Source: Amycolatopsis tolypomycina
GTDB lineage: Bacteria > Actinomycetota > Actinomycetes > Mycobacteriales > Pseudonocardiaceae
Length of the DNA stretch: 64,000 nt
Direction: 5' to 3'
Assembly: GCF_900105945.1 (NCBI RefSeq)
Contig: NZ_FNSO01000004.1
Location: 6,576,001-6,640,000 of the forward strand
Positions 20,941 to 29,026 of this stretch are shown one piece after another. A model generated the notes under the pieces. It was not told the DNA's origin, ran no database searches, and saw only the letters and a list, made by a program, of their open reading frames with translations. Within the stretch, counting starts at the first letter, position 1. Each line of letters starts with the position of its first letter. The translations under genes and the position numbers were made by a program.

Positions 20941-21495
20941 TCAACACCCCACAAGCAACTTGGCCACCAACCGAGTCCGCCCAGCCCGCGGCCGATCGAC
21001 AACCTGAACACTCCGCCACCCAACCGGAACCTGATCAGCCAGCAGCTCTTCCCGCCACTTCCCCACCCGCCGAACATGCCGCGCAAAGGACCGAGCCCGC
21101 ACAACCCGCCCCCGGCTCACCTGCCCGGCCAGCGCAACCTCCGCCGGCACGTCGAGGAACAGCAACCGCACGGACCGCCCACTCAAAGCCCCCACCAAAG
21201 CAAGCAACGCCCGAGTCGAAGCGCGCGTCGAAGGCTCGTGCACGACAACCGGCCCGTCCTCGCCCAGCGCGTGCCGGACGATCCGCACCCGGTGCCAGGC
21301 GTGCACCACCGGCCGGTACCACCGGTACGGCACAGCCGGCACCACCGCCCCGAGTCTCTCCCGCACCTGGTCGGAGTCCAGCACGGGCAGCCCGACGGCG
21401 GCGTGCCGGAGCATCGTCGTCTTGCCCGCGCCGGGCAGCCCGGCCACGACAAGCAGGTCACGCGGGCCGAGCTCGATGACAGTGGGCTCGCTCAT
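20941..21495 (-). CDS. P-loop ATPase of the AAA_33 / zeta-toxin-like kinase type
   Basis: 184 residues from the ATG at 21495. Walker A GLPGAGKT at 19-26, then a Asp-containing LPVLDSDQVRERL, VVVHEPSTRASTR and VRLLFLDVPAEVALAGQ, the layout of small ATP-binding kinases that phosphorylate a small molecule or polynucleotide end. No signal peptide. It is a monocistronic gene with a hairpin behind it. The substrate is not recognisable; there is no adjacent antitoxin-like gene, which argues against a zeta toxin. Confidence 0.75.
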   Translation of the reverse strand: MSEPTVIELGPRDLLVVAGLPGAGKTTMLRHAAVGLPVLDSDQVRERLGAVVPAVPYRWYRPVVHAWHRVRIVRHALGEDGPVVVHEPSTRASTRALLALVGALSGRSVRLLFLDVPAEVALAGQVSRGRVVRARSFARHVRRVGKWREELLADQVPVGWRSVQVVDRPRAGRTRLVAKLLVGC

Positions 21496-21580
21496 GCCCG
21501 GCCAACGTCCCGGCGAAGGTAATGGTTCCTTTACCCGAAGCTCACGCACAGTGACGACCGCCGGCGAAGACCACCCGGCC

Positions 21581-21608
21581 GGAGTGACGCCCGCCCCGGC
21601 GTCACTCC
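21581..21608. promoter_or_regulatory. 11-bp stem palindrome in a divergent intergenic region
   Basis: GGAGTGACGCC (21581-21591) and its perfect inverse (21598-21608) are separated by six bases. It lies between two divergently transcribed genes (starts at 21495 minus and 21747 plus), so a terminator is unlikely and an operator or mRNA-leader structure is more probable. Confidence 0.4.
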
Positions 21609-21680
21609 ATCGCCTGAAAACCCATGCGCGGCAAGGCATTCGACGGCGAAACCGCTTCGGGTGAAGATCGCGCCGAGACC

Positions 21681-21708
21681 TTCCGGACGTCCGGAAAATC
21701 CCTATCTT
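21681..21708 (+). promoter_or_regulatory. Promoter with perfect 16-bp palindrome for the 140-residue protein
   Basis: A -10-like TATCTT lies at 21703-21708. The fully self-complementary TTCCGGACGTCCGGAA at 21681-21696 covers where the -35 would be. The start codon at 21747 has an AGGGGA ribosome-binding site. The palindrome is a good candidate for a repressor operator; the regulator is unknown. Confidence 0.55.
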
Positions 21709-21746
21709 CTGGAAGGGACGCTCAGTGAGAACAGGGGAAACTCGTC

Positions 21747-22169
21747 ATGACCCAGTCGCTGGAACTCCCGGTCCAGGAATTCTGTCTCGATTGGACGCTC
21801 ACGGGCGAAGAAGGCGCCCGCGTCGGGATCACCCTGTCCGGGCAGGTGTCCCTGCTGGACAACAACCGGTTCTACAAGATCGACGGCGTCGTCTACGTCA
21901 CCGAGGGCGACACCGACATCCGCGCGGTCGGCAACCCGCGGATCTCCGTGCGCCGCAACGGCGTCGAGAAGACCGGGCGCCAATGGGGCTGGGAAATGTG
22001 CTCGGCCCGCAAGACCCTCGGCGCGCTGAACACGATGGAGGGCTACTTCGTCCGCACCGGCTACTGGGCGCCGGCCGACCGCGCGATCCAGCTGAGCCTG
22101 TGCGCCGAGCACGGGTGGAGCCGGCGCAAGAGCTACAGCCCGCACGTCACCGTCCGGATGGTCGACTGA
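21747..22169 (+). CDS. Small conserved-looking protein of unknown function
   Basis: 140 residues, soluble, no signal peptide, rich in Trp and aromatic residues (RQWGWEMCSARKTLGAL, YFVRTGYWAPADRAIQL). The early part (GARVGITLSGQVSLLDNN) looks beta-stranded. I do not recognise a family. It has its own promoter with a palindrome upstream and a clear ribosome-binding site. Its last 23 bp overlap the 3' end of the convergent Ser/Thr kinase gene, so the two transcripts are antisense at their ends. Confidence 0.7.
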   Translation: MTQSLELPVQEFCLDWTLTGEEGARVGITLSGQVSLLDNNRFYKIDGVVYVTEGDTDIRAVGNPRISVRRNGVEKTGRQWGWEMCSARKTLGALNTMEGYFVRTGYWAPADRAIQLSLCAEHGWSRRKSYSPHVTVRMVD

Positions 22170-23874
22170 CCACTGTGGACGCCCGGCGCCGAGCGGCCGC
22201 GACGACCAGCCCGGCCGCGACGGCACCCGCGACGGCACACCCGGCCCCGAACCCGGCCGACGGCTCGTGCACCCGCAGCACGGACACACAAAGCCACACG
22301 GCGGTCCCGAACAGCAGGCCCAGCACGGGCCCGCCGAACGCGGCGCCCCGCCAGCGGTGGCCGTTGCGGATCGTCCGCAGCCCCGATTCGAGGTAGGCGA
22401 GGGCGAACAGGGCCAGGATGAGGCTGCCCGCGCCCATCGCACTGGCCAGCGGGTGCTGACTGGTGAGCAGGGTGAAGGTTTCCACGGACGAACCAGTTCG
22501 TACATCGGCGGTGACGGCCCCGCCGACGATCCACCGCGCGATCCCCGGAAGGGTGAGTTCGGCGGTGAAGCCGTTACCGTCGGGCTTGGCCTCGGCGGCC
22601 GCGGACCCGAGCGGAATCCCGGCGGCGGAGAGGTCCAGCACCACCCGCCCGGGGTTCCCGGGCCCGGTGAGAACGAGCGGCTTGCTCAGATCGACCTCGA
22701 CGGGAGCCGCGACGGAGGCACCCCCGAGCCGCAAAGCGGCGGCCGCCTCGTGCGGCACCCGAGCGGGGTTGAGCAGGGCGAGCACGACGAGGACGATCGC
22801 AGCCGCCGCGGCGGCCAGCCGCAGCGAAAGGACTGCGGCCGACGACGCGGCAGGCGATTCGGGCTCCGGCGGCAGGCGGGGCGGCGGGCTGCTCGGCGCC
22901 CCCACCAACGTCGCTCCCGGACGCGCGACCGGGCGCGTCCTCGCCTCCGCCGGCGGCGCCGGGGCCGTCGCCGAGTTCAGGCCCGCGATCACCCGGGGCG
23001 TCAGGTGCAGCACCGGTACTCCGGACCGCTCCAGCCAGCCCGGCCCGTGCACCACCGTCGCCGCCGCGGCGAGGTCCGCCGCGAACGACTCCGCCTCCCG
23101 GTACCTCGCGTCCAGCTCACGGGCCAGGCTGCGCATCACCACCGCGGCGATCGGCGACGGCACCCCGGAAATCGGCTGCGGGTCGGTGAACATGTGCTGG
23201 CGCATCATGCTGATCGCGCCGCGGGTGTTGTCGAACGGCAGGCGGCCCGACAGCAGCTCGTACAGCACCGTCCCCGCCGCGTACACGTCCGCCGCCGGGC
23301 TCAGCGCGTTGCCCATCGCCTGCTCCGGGGCGATGTACGCCGGGGTTCCGAGGATCTCGCCACCGTGCGTCACCAACGTGGCGCCCTCGCTGATCACCCG
23401 CGCGATGCCGAAGTCCGCCACCTTCACCACGCCCTGCGTGCTGAACAGCAGGTTCCGCGGCTTCACGTCCAGGTGCAGCACGCCCGCCCGGTGCGCCGCG
23501 TGCAGCCCGGCCAGCATCGCCAGCCCGATCGCGCACGCCTGCTCGCCACTCACGCCACCACCGTGGAAGCGGCTGTGCACCGTCCCGCCGTCGAGCCGCT
23601 CCATCACCAGCAGGTGCTCGCGGCCCGTGCGGACGTAGTCGTACACCGGCACGATGTGCGGGTGGTCCAGGCTCGCCAGCACCCGGGCCTCGCGGTCGAA
23701 CAGCTCGCTGCTCGCCGCGTGGTTGAGCACGTCCCACGGCAGCTGCTTGATCGCGACGCTGCGGCCCAGCGTCCGGTGCACGCCGGCGAACACGACGCCC
23801 ATGCCGCCCTCGCCGATCGACTCCCCGATGTCGTACTGCGGCAGCGCGGCGACCAGCTCGGCCGGTGCGCTCAT
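22147..23874 (-). CDS. Membrane-anchored Ser/Thr protein kinase (PknB-like)
   Basis: 575 residues. Kinase domain at about 14-275: glycine loop GEGGMGVVF (21-29), Lys43 in AIK, catalytic loop HLDVKPRNLL with Asp136, Lys138 and Asn141, DFG at 154-156, and GTPAYIAPEQ. The residue before the catalytic Asp is Leu, not Arg, so it is a non-RD kinase and may not need activation-loop phosphorylation. After a Pro/Ala-rich stretch come a membrane segment (AAAAAAIVLVVLALL, near 360), an extracellular-type domain of about 120 residues and two or three more hydrophobic segments at the end. There are no PASTA repeats. It overlaps the upstream membrane gene by 4 bp. Confidence 0.9.
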   Translation of the reverse strand: MSAPAELVAALPQYDIGESIGEGGMGVVFAGVHRTLGRSVAIKQLPWDVLNHAASSELFDREARVLASLDHPHIVPVYDYVRTGREHLLVMERLDGGTVHSRFHGGGVSGEQACAIGLAMLAGLHAAHRAGVLHLDVKPRNLLFSTQGVVKVADFGIARVISEGATLVTHGGEILGTPAYIAPEQAMGNALSPAADVYAAGTVLYELLSGRLPFDNTRGAISMMRQHMFTDPQPISGVPSPIAAVVMRSLARELDARYREAESFAADLAAAATVVHGPGWLERSGVPVLHLTPRVIAGLNSATAPAPPAEARTRPVARPGATLVGAPSSPPPRLPPEPESPAASSAAVLSLRLAAAAAAIVLVVLALLNPARVPHEAAAALRLGGASVAAPVEVDLSKPLVLTGPGNPGRVVLDLSAAGIPLGSAAAEAKPDGNGFTAELTLPGIARWIVGGAVTADVRTGSSVETFTLLTSQHPLASAMGAGSLILALFALAYLESGLRTIRNGHRWRGAAFGGPVLGLLFGTAVWLCVSVLRVHEPSAGFGAGCAVAGAVAAGLVVAAARRRASTVVSRPSGR

Positions 23875-24656
23875 CGGGTGAATTCCTGCGTGGACGGGAC
23901 CGGCAGCTGCACCGTCTTGTCACTCTCCGTGGCCGCGGGCGGTGCCGGGTGCGGGGTCAGGTAGCCGAGGAGGAACGCGATCGCCGCCGCGCCGAGCACC
24001 ACGGGGATCTCGATCGCCGGCTCGGGCGGGACCAGGCGCAGCACCGACAGGCTGATCACCGCGACCAGCCCGGTGCCGAACCCGGCGGGCAGGAACCGCA
24101 CGCCGCGGCGCCAGCGGTTGGGCGCCAGCCGGTGGCGGGCCAGCGCGAGCAGCGCCGTCACCCAGGCCAGGATCGTCAGCACGAGCATCGCCAGGCCGAA
24201 GACGCCGTAAACCGACCAGAAGGAGCCGCGGACGTCGGCGACCGTCGTCACCTCCCCCAGCGTGACGCGCCCGGCGTCGAGCAGCTCGACCGACGACGGC
24301 AGCAGCCCGGTCGCCTGCCCGGCCAGGTCGCCGAGATCGAGGACGAACGTCCGGGACACCGAACCGCGGGCAGGCACCTCGAACGGCGCGGTCGTGTCGT
24401 AGGCGAAGAACGTCAGCGCCAGCGCGACGCCCGAGAGCCGCACGCTGCGGACCTTCACCGGCGCGGTGCCGGAGTTCGTCGCCACGACCTGCAGCTCGAC
24501 CTGGTTCGCCGGGTCGATCGGGATCGTGGCGTCCTCGATCGGCCGCTGGTCGATCGACACCTGCAGCCGCAGCGACGCCTGCTCCGCCGAGGCGGGCGGT
24601 GCGCCCACGAGCAAGCACAAACCCAACGCAACCCCCGCCGCGATGACACGTCCCAT
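23871..24656 (-). CDS. Exported membrane protein paired with the Ser/Thr kinase
   Basis: 261 residues. Signal peptide ending in PASA at about residue 24, an extracellular domain with VELQVVATNSGTAPVKVRSV, similar to folds seen in surface beta-sandwich proteins, then three hydrophobic segments (near 150-173, 188-208 and 213-233). The short cytoplasmic tail ends in EFTR. The ATGA overlap with the kinase gene points to joint function, perhaps as a kinase substrate or sensor partner; this is inference from context only. Confidence 0.75.
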   Translation of the reverse strand: MGRVIAAGVALGLCLLVGAPPASAEQASLRLQVSIDQRPIEDATIPIDPANQVELQVVATNSGTAPVKVRSVRLSGVALALTFFAYDTTAPFEVPARGSVSRTFVLDLGDLAGQATGLLPSSVELLDAGRVTLGEVTTVADVRGSFWSVYGVFGLAMLVLTILAWVTALLALARHRLAPNRWRRGVRFLPAGFGTGLVAVISLSVLRLVPPEPAIEIPVVLGAAAIAFLLGYLTPHPAPPAATESDKTVQLPVPSTQEFTR

Positions 24657-24729
24657 TGGGCATCCCCTACTTGCGTTATCGACTGGCCTGGAATGCTACA
24701 GCGAGCACACACCGGGGAGGGACGTCCCA

Positions 24730-25623
24730 ATGCGATTCGTGGTTCGGCTGGTTTTCGGCGCCGTGGCCGGAACGTTGCTTTTGCTGACGACGACGGGCAC
24801 GGCCAACGCACAATACACGTCTTCGGTTGGTTTGAAACCGTCGAGCGGTCCGGCCGGGAGTTCCTTCACCATTTCCTGGAATTTCTACCCGTGCAAAGGG
24901 CCGATCACTTTTTCCTGGAACGGCACGCCGATGTGGTCGGCGAACACGACCCTCCAGCAGCCGAGCGGCACGGTTGCGGCGACCGTGCCCGGCGGCGCCC
25001 AGCCGGGCACCTACCCGGTCACCGGCACGTGCACCAACGCCCGGACCGGCGGCCCGCTCACCGCGAGCAGCAGGTTCACCGTCACCGGCACCCCCACCAC
25101 CACACCCCCGCCGCCGGTGACGACCACGCCGCCCCCGCCGGTGACCACGCGGCCGACCCGGCCCGGCGCCACCACGACCCCGGCCACGCCGACGACCACC
25201 ACTCCGCCGACGACCACGAGCACCCCGCCGCCGAGCACGACGCCGCCGAGCACCCCCGGCGTCCCCACGACGTCGAGCACCGCGCCCAAGCCCGGTGAAC
25301 TGGTGCTCGACCGGCCGAGCATCAAGCCGGGAGAGTCGCTCTCGGCGTCCGGGAAGGGCTGCCAGCCGAGCCGGATGGTGACGCTCATGTCCGGCGGCGC
25401 CGAGGTCGGCACCGCCTACACCGACAGCACCGGCGCCTTCACCGCACCGGTCGAGTTCACCCGCATCGAGGCCGGTCCGCACACCGTGGTCGCCGAGTGC
25501 GGGGTGCGGCTGACCGGTGCCGTCGACCAGGTCGTGACCCGTTCGTCCGGTGGGCAGACCAGCACGCTCGTCATCCTCGTGTTCTTCGTCCTCGCCGGTG
25601 TCACGGTGATCCGCTTCCGGTGA
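24730..25623 (+). CDS. Surface protein with Thr/Pro linker and C-terminal membrane anchor
   Basis: 297 residues from the ATG at 24730. Signal peptide (LVFGAVAGTLLLLTTTGTANA), a first Ig-like beta domain (SVGLKPSSGPAGSSFTISW), a Thr/Pro-rich wall-spanning linker of about 70 residues, a second beta domain (LDRPSIKPGESLSASGKGC), and a C-terminal hydrophobic helix followed by RFR (TLVILVFFVLAGVTVIRFR). Probably a wall-spanning, membrane-anchored protein. It is transcribed divergently from the kinase pair. Function unknown. Confidence 0.75.
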   Translation: MRFVVRLVFGAVAGTLLLLTTTGTANAQYTSSVGLKPSSGPAGSSFTISWNFYPCKGPITFSWNGTPMWSANTTLQQPSGTVAATVPGGAQPGTYPVTGTCTNARTGGPLTASSRFTVTGTPTTTPPPPVTTTPPPPVTTRPTRPGATTTPATPTTTTPPTTTSTPPPSTTPPSTPGVPTTSSTAPKPGELVLDRPSIKPGESLSASGKGCQPSRMVTLMSGGAEVGTAYTDSTGAFTAPVEFTRIEAGPHTVVAECGVRLTGAVDQVVTRSSGGQTSTLVILVFFVLAGVTVIRFR

Positions 25624-25630
25624 CCCCCGG

Positions 25631-25660
25631 TTGACATGCAGCCATCTGGCTGCCTATCGT
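25631..25660 (+). promoter_or_regulatory. Leaderless promoter with ArsR-type operator in the spacer
   Basis: -35 TTGACA at 25631-25636 and -10 TATCGT at 25655-25660 with an 18-bp spacer. The spacer holds the inverted repeat GCAGCCATCTGGCTGC (25638-25653; 7-bp arms, 2-bp centre). The -10 ends 6 bases before the ATG at 25667, so the mRNA should be leaderless. Position fits autorepression by the ArsR-type product. Confidence 0.75.
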
Positions 25661-25666
25661 CGCGGC

Positions 25667-26443
25667 ATGGACGAGGCCTTCAAAGCGCTGGCCGATCCCA
25701 GCCGCCGTCAGCTGCTGGACGTGCTCAACGAGCGCAACGGCCAGACCCTGCGCGAGCTGTGCGCGGGGCTGGACATGGCCCGCCAGTCGGTCAGCAAGCA
25801 CCTGGCCGTGCTCGAGGCGGCCGGGCTGATCACCACCACCTGGCGCGGCCGCGAGAAGCTGCACCACCTCGACGCAGGCCCGATCAACGCGATCGCCGAG
25901 CGCTGGATGACCCGCTACGACCGGCGGCGGGCCGGCGCGCTGGCCGATCTCAAACGAGCACTGGAGTCCGCACCGATGAACGATTTCGCGTACACCACCT
26001 ACATCAACACGACCCCGGAGAAACTCTGGCAAGCGCTTACCGATCCGGCGTTCACGAGCCAGTACTGGGGCGTCTCCTTCGAAACCGACTGGAAAAAGGG
26101 CTCGCCGATGACGTGGGCCGAAAGCGGGGCGAAAACCGCCGATCCCGAACAGGTCGTGCTCGAATCGAAACCGTTCCGCCGTCTCTCCTACACCTGGCAC
26201 ACTTTCACGGCGGATTGGGCGAAAGCCAACGGCATCGACGAGGAAACGCTTTCGAAACTGCAGGACGAGAGCCGGACGAAAGTCACGTTCACCATCGAGC
26301 CGCACGGGGAAATGGTGAAGCTGACCGTGCTCCACGACGGGTTCGACGCCGGCAGCACGGCGCGGGAGATGTGCAGCCAGGGCTGGCCCGCGCTGTTGTC
26401 CAGCCTGAAGACGCTCCTCGAAACGGGCACCCCACTGCCCTGA
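25667..26443 (+). CDS. ArsR-family HTH fused to an AHSA1/SRPBCC domain
   Basis: 258 residues. Residues 1-90 are an ArsR-type winged HTH (FKALADPSRRQLLDVL, MARQSVSKHLAVLEAAGLI). No Cys metal site is seen, so a non-metal ligand is likely. From about 105 (NDFAYTTYINTTPEKLWQAL) to the end is an AHSA1-like START/SRPBCC domain that binds hydrophobic ligands. In many actinobacteria these are two adjacent genes; here they are one polypeptide, so sensing and DNA binding are joined. ATG at 25667 chosen over a GTG upstream at 25631 because the promoter implies transcription from this base. Confidence 0.88.
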   Translation: MDEAFKALADPSRRQLLDVLNERNGQTLRELCAGLDMARQSVSKHLAVLEAAGLITTTWRGREKLHHLDAGPINAIAERWMTRYDRRRAGALADLKRALESAPMNDFAYTTYINTTPEKLWQALTDPAFTSQYWGVSFETDWKKGSPMTWAESGAKTADPEQVVLESKPFRRLSYTWHTFTADWAKANGIDEETLSKLQDESRTKVTFTIEPHGEMVKLTVLHDGFDAGSTAREMCSQGWPALLSSLKTLLETGTPLP

Positions 26444-26641
26444 CCTGCGCCTATCGGTCGAATTTCCTAATTGCGACACATCTGGCACACCGAAACGTCT
26501 GAATTCTCCCCCTTTCGTGGGCGCCCGGCTGAAGTCCGGGTGAATTTCGCTCGATTGACAGGATCCGATGCGGTTTTCCGGGCGTTAGGCTCGCATAATC
26601 CGTGATCGGTGCTGGTCCGATCGAGTGACAGGAGTGTGGGC

Positions 26642-27811
26642 GTGCCGGGGTCAGTGCGTACCCGCTGGATCGTGGTGGGCGTGGTCGTGGCCGCCGCGGC
26701 GGGCGCCGTCGTGGCGTTCCGGCCGGACAGCGCGGCGGCCGGCGACCCCGAGATCGCGGTGTCGCGCTCGGCGTGCGGCACCGGCTGGACGGACCCGAAG
26801 CCGGGGCCGCAGACGTTCCGCCTGCACAACACCGGGTCGGTGCCGGCCGAGGTCGACCTGATCGACCCGGCGACCGGCGTGATCTACGGCGAGGTCGAGG
26901 GCCTCGGCGCGGCGACGACCCGGCCGTTGCAGGTCAACCTGGGCAACGGCAGTTACGCGTTCCGCTGCCTGCCCGAGGACGCCGGCGCGATCGTCGGTCC
27001 CGCGGTGCGGATCACCGGGGGCGCCGAGCGGACCGGGCCGGGCGTCGCGCCGGTGACGCACGACGACCTGCTCGGCCCGCTCAAGGCCTACCAGCAGCAC
27101 GTGACGGCGGGGCTCGGCGAGCTGGTGGCGAACACCGGCGCACTGAAGAACACCGTCCACGGCGGCGACCGCGCGGCGAGCCGGGCGGCGTGGCTGACGG
27201 CGCACCTGACGTACGAGCGCCTGGGCGCGGCCTACGACGCGTTCAGCGACTCCGACGGCGCCCTCAACGGCACGGCCGACGGCCTCCCGGACGGCGTGAC
27301 CGACCCCGGTTTCACCGGCTTCCACCGCCTGGAGCAGGGCCTCTGGCACGGCGAGGACATGGCGGCACTGGCCGCCGTCGCCGACCGGCTCGACACCGAC
27401 GCCCGCGCGCTGCAGACGTCCTTCGCCGACAGCCAGGTCGACGGGAACGACCTCGGGCTGCGCGCGCACGAGATCATGGAGAACACGCTGCAGTTCGAAC
27501 TGACCGGCCGCACCGACTACGGAAGCGGCACGAACCTGGCCACGGCCCGCGCCAACCTCGACGGCACCCGCGCGGTGCTCGAGGTCCTGCGGCCACTGCT
27601 GACACCGCGCTACCCGGATCTGTCCAAGGTGGACACCTGGCTGACCCGGACCCAGTCCGCTTTGGACGCCGCGCACCGCCCGGACGGCACGTGGCTCCGC
27701 CCGGCCGAGCTGAGCCGGGAGCAGCGGCAGAAGCTGAACGCGGACGTGAGCGAGCTGACGGAACTGCTGGCCCCGATCGCGGCGATCGCCGAGCCGAGGA
27801 GGGTCTCGTGA
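26642..27811 (+). CDS. efeO: EfeO-type iron-uptake periplasmic protein
   Basis: 389 residues. An N-terminal signal anchor ([18 protein letters not shown]), then a cupredoxin-like domain (to about 130), then an imelysin/M75 domain with the GxHxxE motif GFHRLE. EfeO binds extracellular iron and hands it on together with EfeB. GTG at 26642 is chosen because AGGAG sits 7 bases upstream; GTGs at 26609, 26636 and 26654 are alternatives. A weak, incomplete IdeR-like sequence (TTAGGCT) lies 50 bp upstream. The stop overlaps the efeB start (GTGA). No efeU permease gene is present. Confidence 0.88.
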   Translation: MPGSVRTRWIVVGVVVAAAAGAVVAFRPDSAAAGDPEIAVSRSACGTGWTDPKPGPQTFRLHNTGSVPAEVDLIDPATGVIYGEVEGLGAATTRPLQVNLGNGSYAFRCLPEDAGAIVGPAVRITGGAERTGPGVAPVTHDDLLGPLKAYQQHVTAGLGELVANTGALKNTVHGGDRAASRAAWLTAHLTYERLGAAYDAFSDSDGALNGTADGLPDGVTDPGFTGFHRLEQGLWHGEDMAALAAVADRLDTDARALQTSFADSQVDGNDLGLRAHEIMENTLQFELTGRTDYGSGTNLATARANLDGTRAVLEVLRPLLTPRYPDLSKVDTWLTRTQSALDAAHRPDGTWLRPAELSREQRQKLNADVSELTELLAPIAAIAEPRRVS

Positions 27812-28998
27812 GTGGCCTTCCCCGCCGTTCCTTCCTCCGCCGGGCCGCGATGGGTGCGGGCCTCACCGTCGCCGCCGGGGCCGGGCTCGGCGCGTCGTCC
27901 GCGACCGACGCCACCTCGCCCGTGCCCTTCCACGGTCCCCACCAGGCCGCCATCCTCCGCAAACCGCCGGCACAGACCATCGTCGCCTCCTTCGACTCCG
28001 TCGCCGAGTCCAAGGCCGAACTCGCCGAGCTCTTCCGTGCCATCACCGACCGGGCGCGGTTCCTCACCTCCGGCGGTGCGCCCGCCGCGCTCGGGATCAC
28101 CGCGCCGCCCGCCGACTCCGGGGTGCTCGGGCCCGTCGTGCCCGGGAGCGACCTCGGCGTCGTCCTCGGGGTCGGCGCCGGCCTCTTCGACGACCGGTAC
28201 GGCCTCGCGAAACTCAAGCCCGCCAAGCTGAAGCCGATGACGACGTTCCCGAACGACGCCCTCGACCCCGCCCAGTGCCACGGCGACCTCAGCCTGATCC
28301 TGTCCGCGAACGACACCGACACCGTCCTGCACGCGCTGCGGGACATCGCGCGCGCCACCCGCGGCGGCATGCAACTGCGCTGGAAGCTCAACGGCTTCAC
28401 CTCGCCGTCGCGGCCGGACGGCGCGCCGCGCAACCTGATGGGCTTCAAGGACGGCACCGCCAACCCGACCGGATCCGAAGTGGACAGTCTGGTGTGGACA
28501 ACCGGCGACCCCGCCTGGACCGCGGGCGGCAGCTACCAGGTCATCCGGCTGATCCGGATGCTCGTCGAGTTCTGGGACCGGGTCTCGCTCTCCGAGCAGG
28601 AGAACATGTTCGGCCGCCGCCGCGACACCGGCGCTCCGCTCGACGGTACCGCGGAGACCGACGTCCCGCGGTACGCCGACGACCCGGTCGGCAGCGTCAT
28701 CCCGCTGACCAGCCACATCCGGAAGGCGAACCCGCGCACCCCGGAGACCGACGCCAGCCGGATCCTGCGCCGCGCCGTCAACTACGACCGCGGTGTCGAC
28801 AGCAACGGCAACCTGGACATGGGCCTGCTGTTCGTCTGCTACCAGCAGGACCTGGAGCGCCAGTTCGAGGCCGTCCAGACGCGGCTGGCCGACGAACCGC
28901 TGACCGACTACATCTCCCCGTTCGGCGGCGGCTACTTCTTCGCCCTGCCGGGCGTCACCGGCCCGGACGACCACTTCGGGCGCGCCCTGCTCGCCTGA
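27808..28998 (+). CDS. efeB: EfeB, Tat-exported DyP-type heme peroxidase
   Basis: 396 residues. Tat signal [13 protein letters not shown] at the N terminus, followed by a DyP fold with the distal GFKDGTANP motif and a proximal His in [11 protein letters not shown]; the end has [11 protein letters not shown]. Role: periplasmic oxidation of ferrous iron or extraction of iron from heme with EfeO. GTG start overlapping the efeO stop by 4 bp, so the two are coupled. The frame is open upstream only as a shadow of efeO. Confidence 0.9.
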   Translation: MSGLPRRSFLRRAAMGAGLTVAAGAGLGASSATDATSPVPFHGPHQAAILRKPPAQTIVASFDSVAESKAELAELFRAITDRARFLTSGGAPAALGITAPPADSGVLGPVVPGSDLGVVLGVGAGLFDDRYGLAKLKPAKLKPMTTFPNDALDPAQCHGDLSLILSANDTDTVLHALRDIARATRGGMQLRWKLNGFTSPSRPDGAPRNLMGFKDGTANPTGSEVDSLVWTTGDPAWTAGGSYQVIRLIRMLVEFWDRVSLSEQENMFGRRRDTGAPLDGTAETDVPRYADDPVGSVIPLTSHIRKANPRTPETDASRILRRAVNYDRGVDSNGNLDMGLLFVCYQQDLERQFEAVQTRLADEPLTDYISPFGGGYFFALPGVTGPDDHFGRALLA

Positions 28999-29026
28999 GC
29001 GACCCCACCACGAAAGGAACTCCACT

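Noticed and set aside
20941..21495. Zeta-type toxin of a toxin-antitoxin pair
   Set aside because: The P-loop fits but there is no small antitoxin gene beside it and the hairpin isolates it.
22267..23964. 565-residue plus-strand open frame opposite the Ser/Thr kinase
   Set aside because: Kinase motifs on the minus strand are complete; the plus frame is Arg/His-rich shadow sequence.
26580..26598. IdeR/DtxR iron box before efeO
   Set aside because: Only about 12 of 19 consensus positions match, mainly one half (TTAGGCT). Too weak to list as a site.
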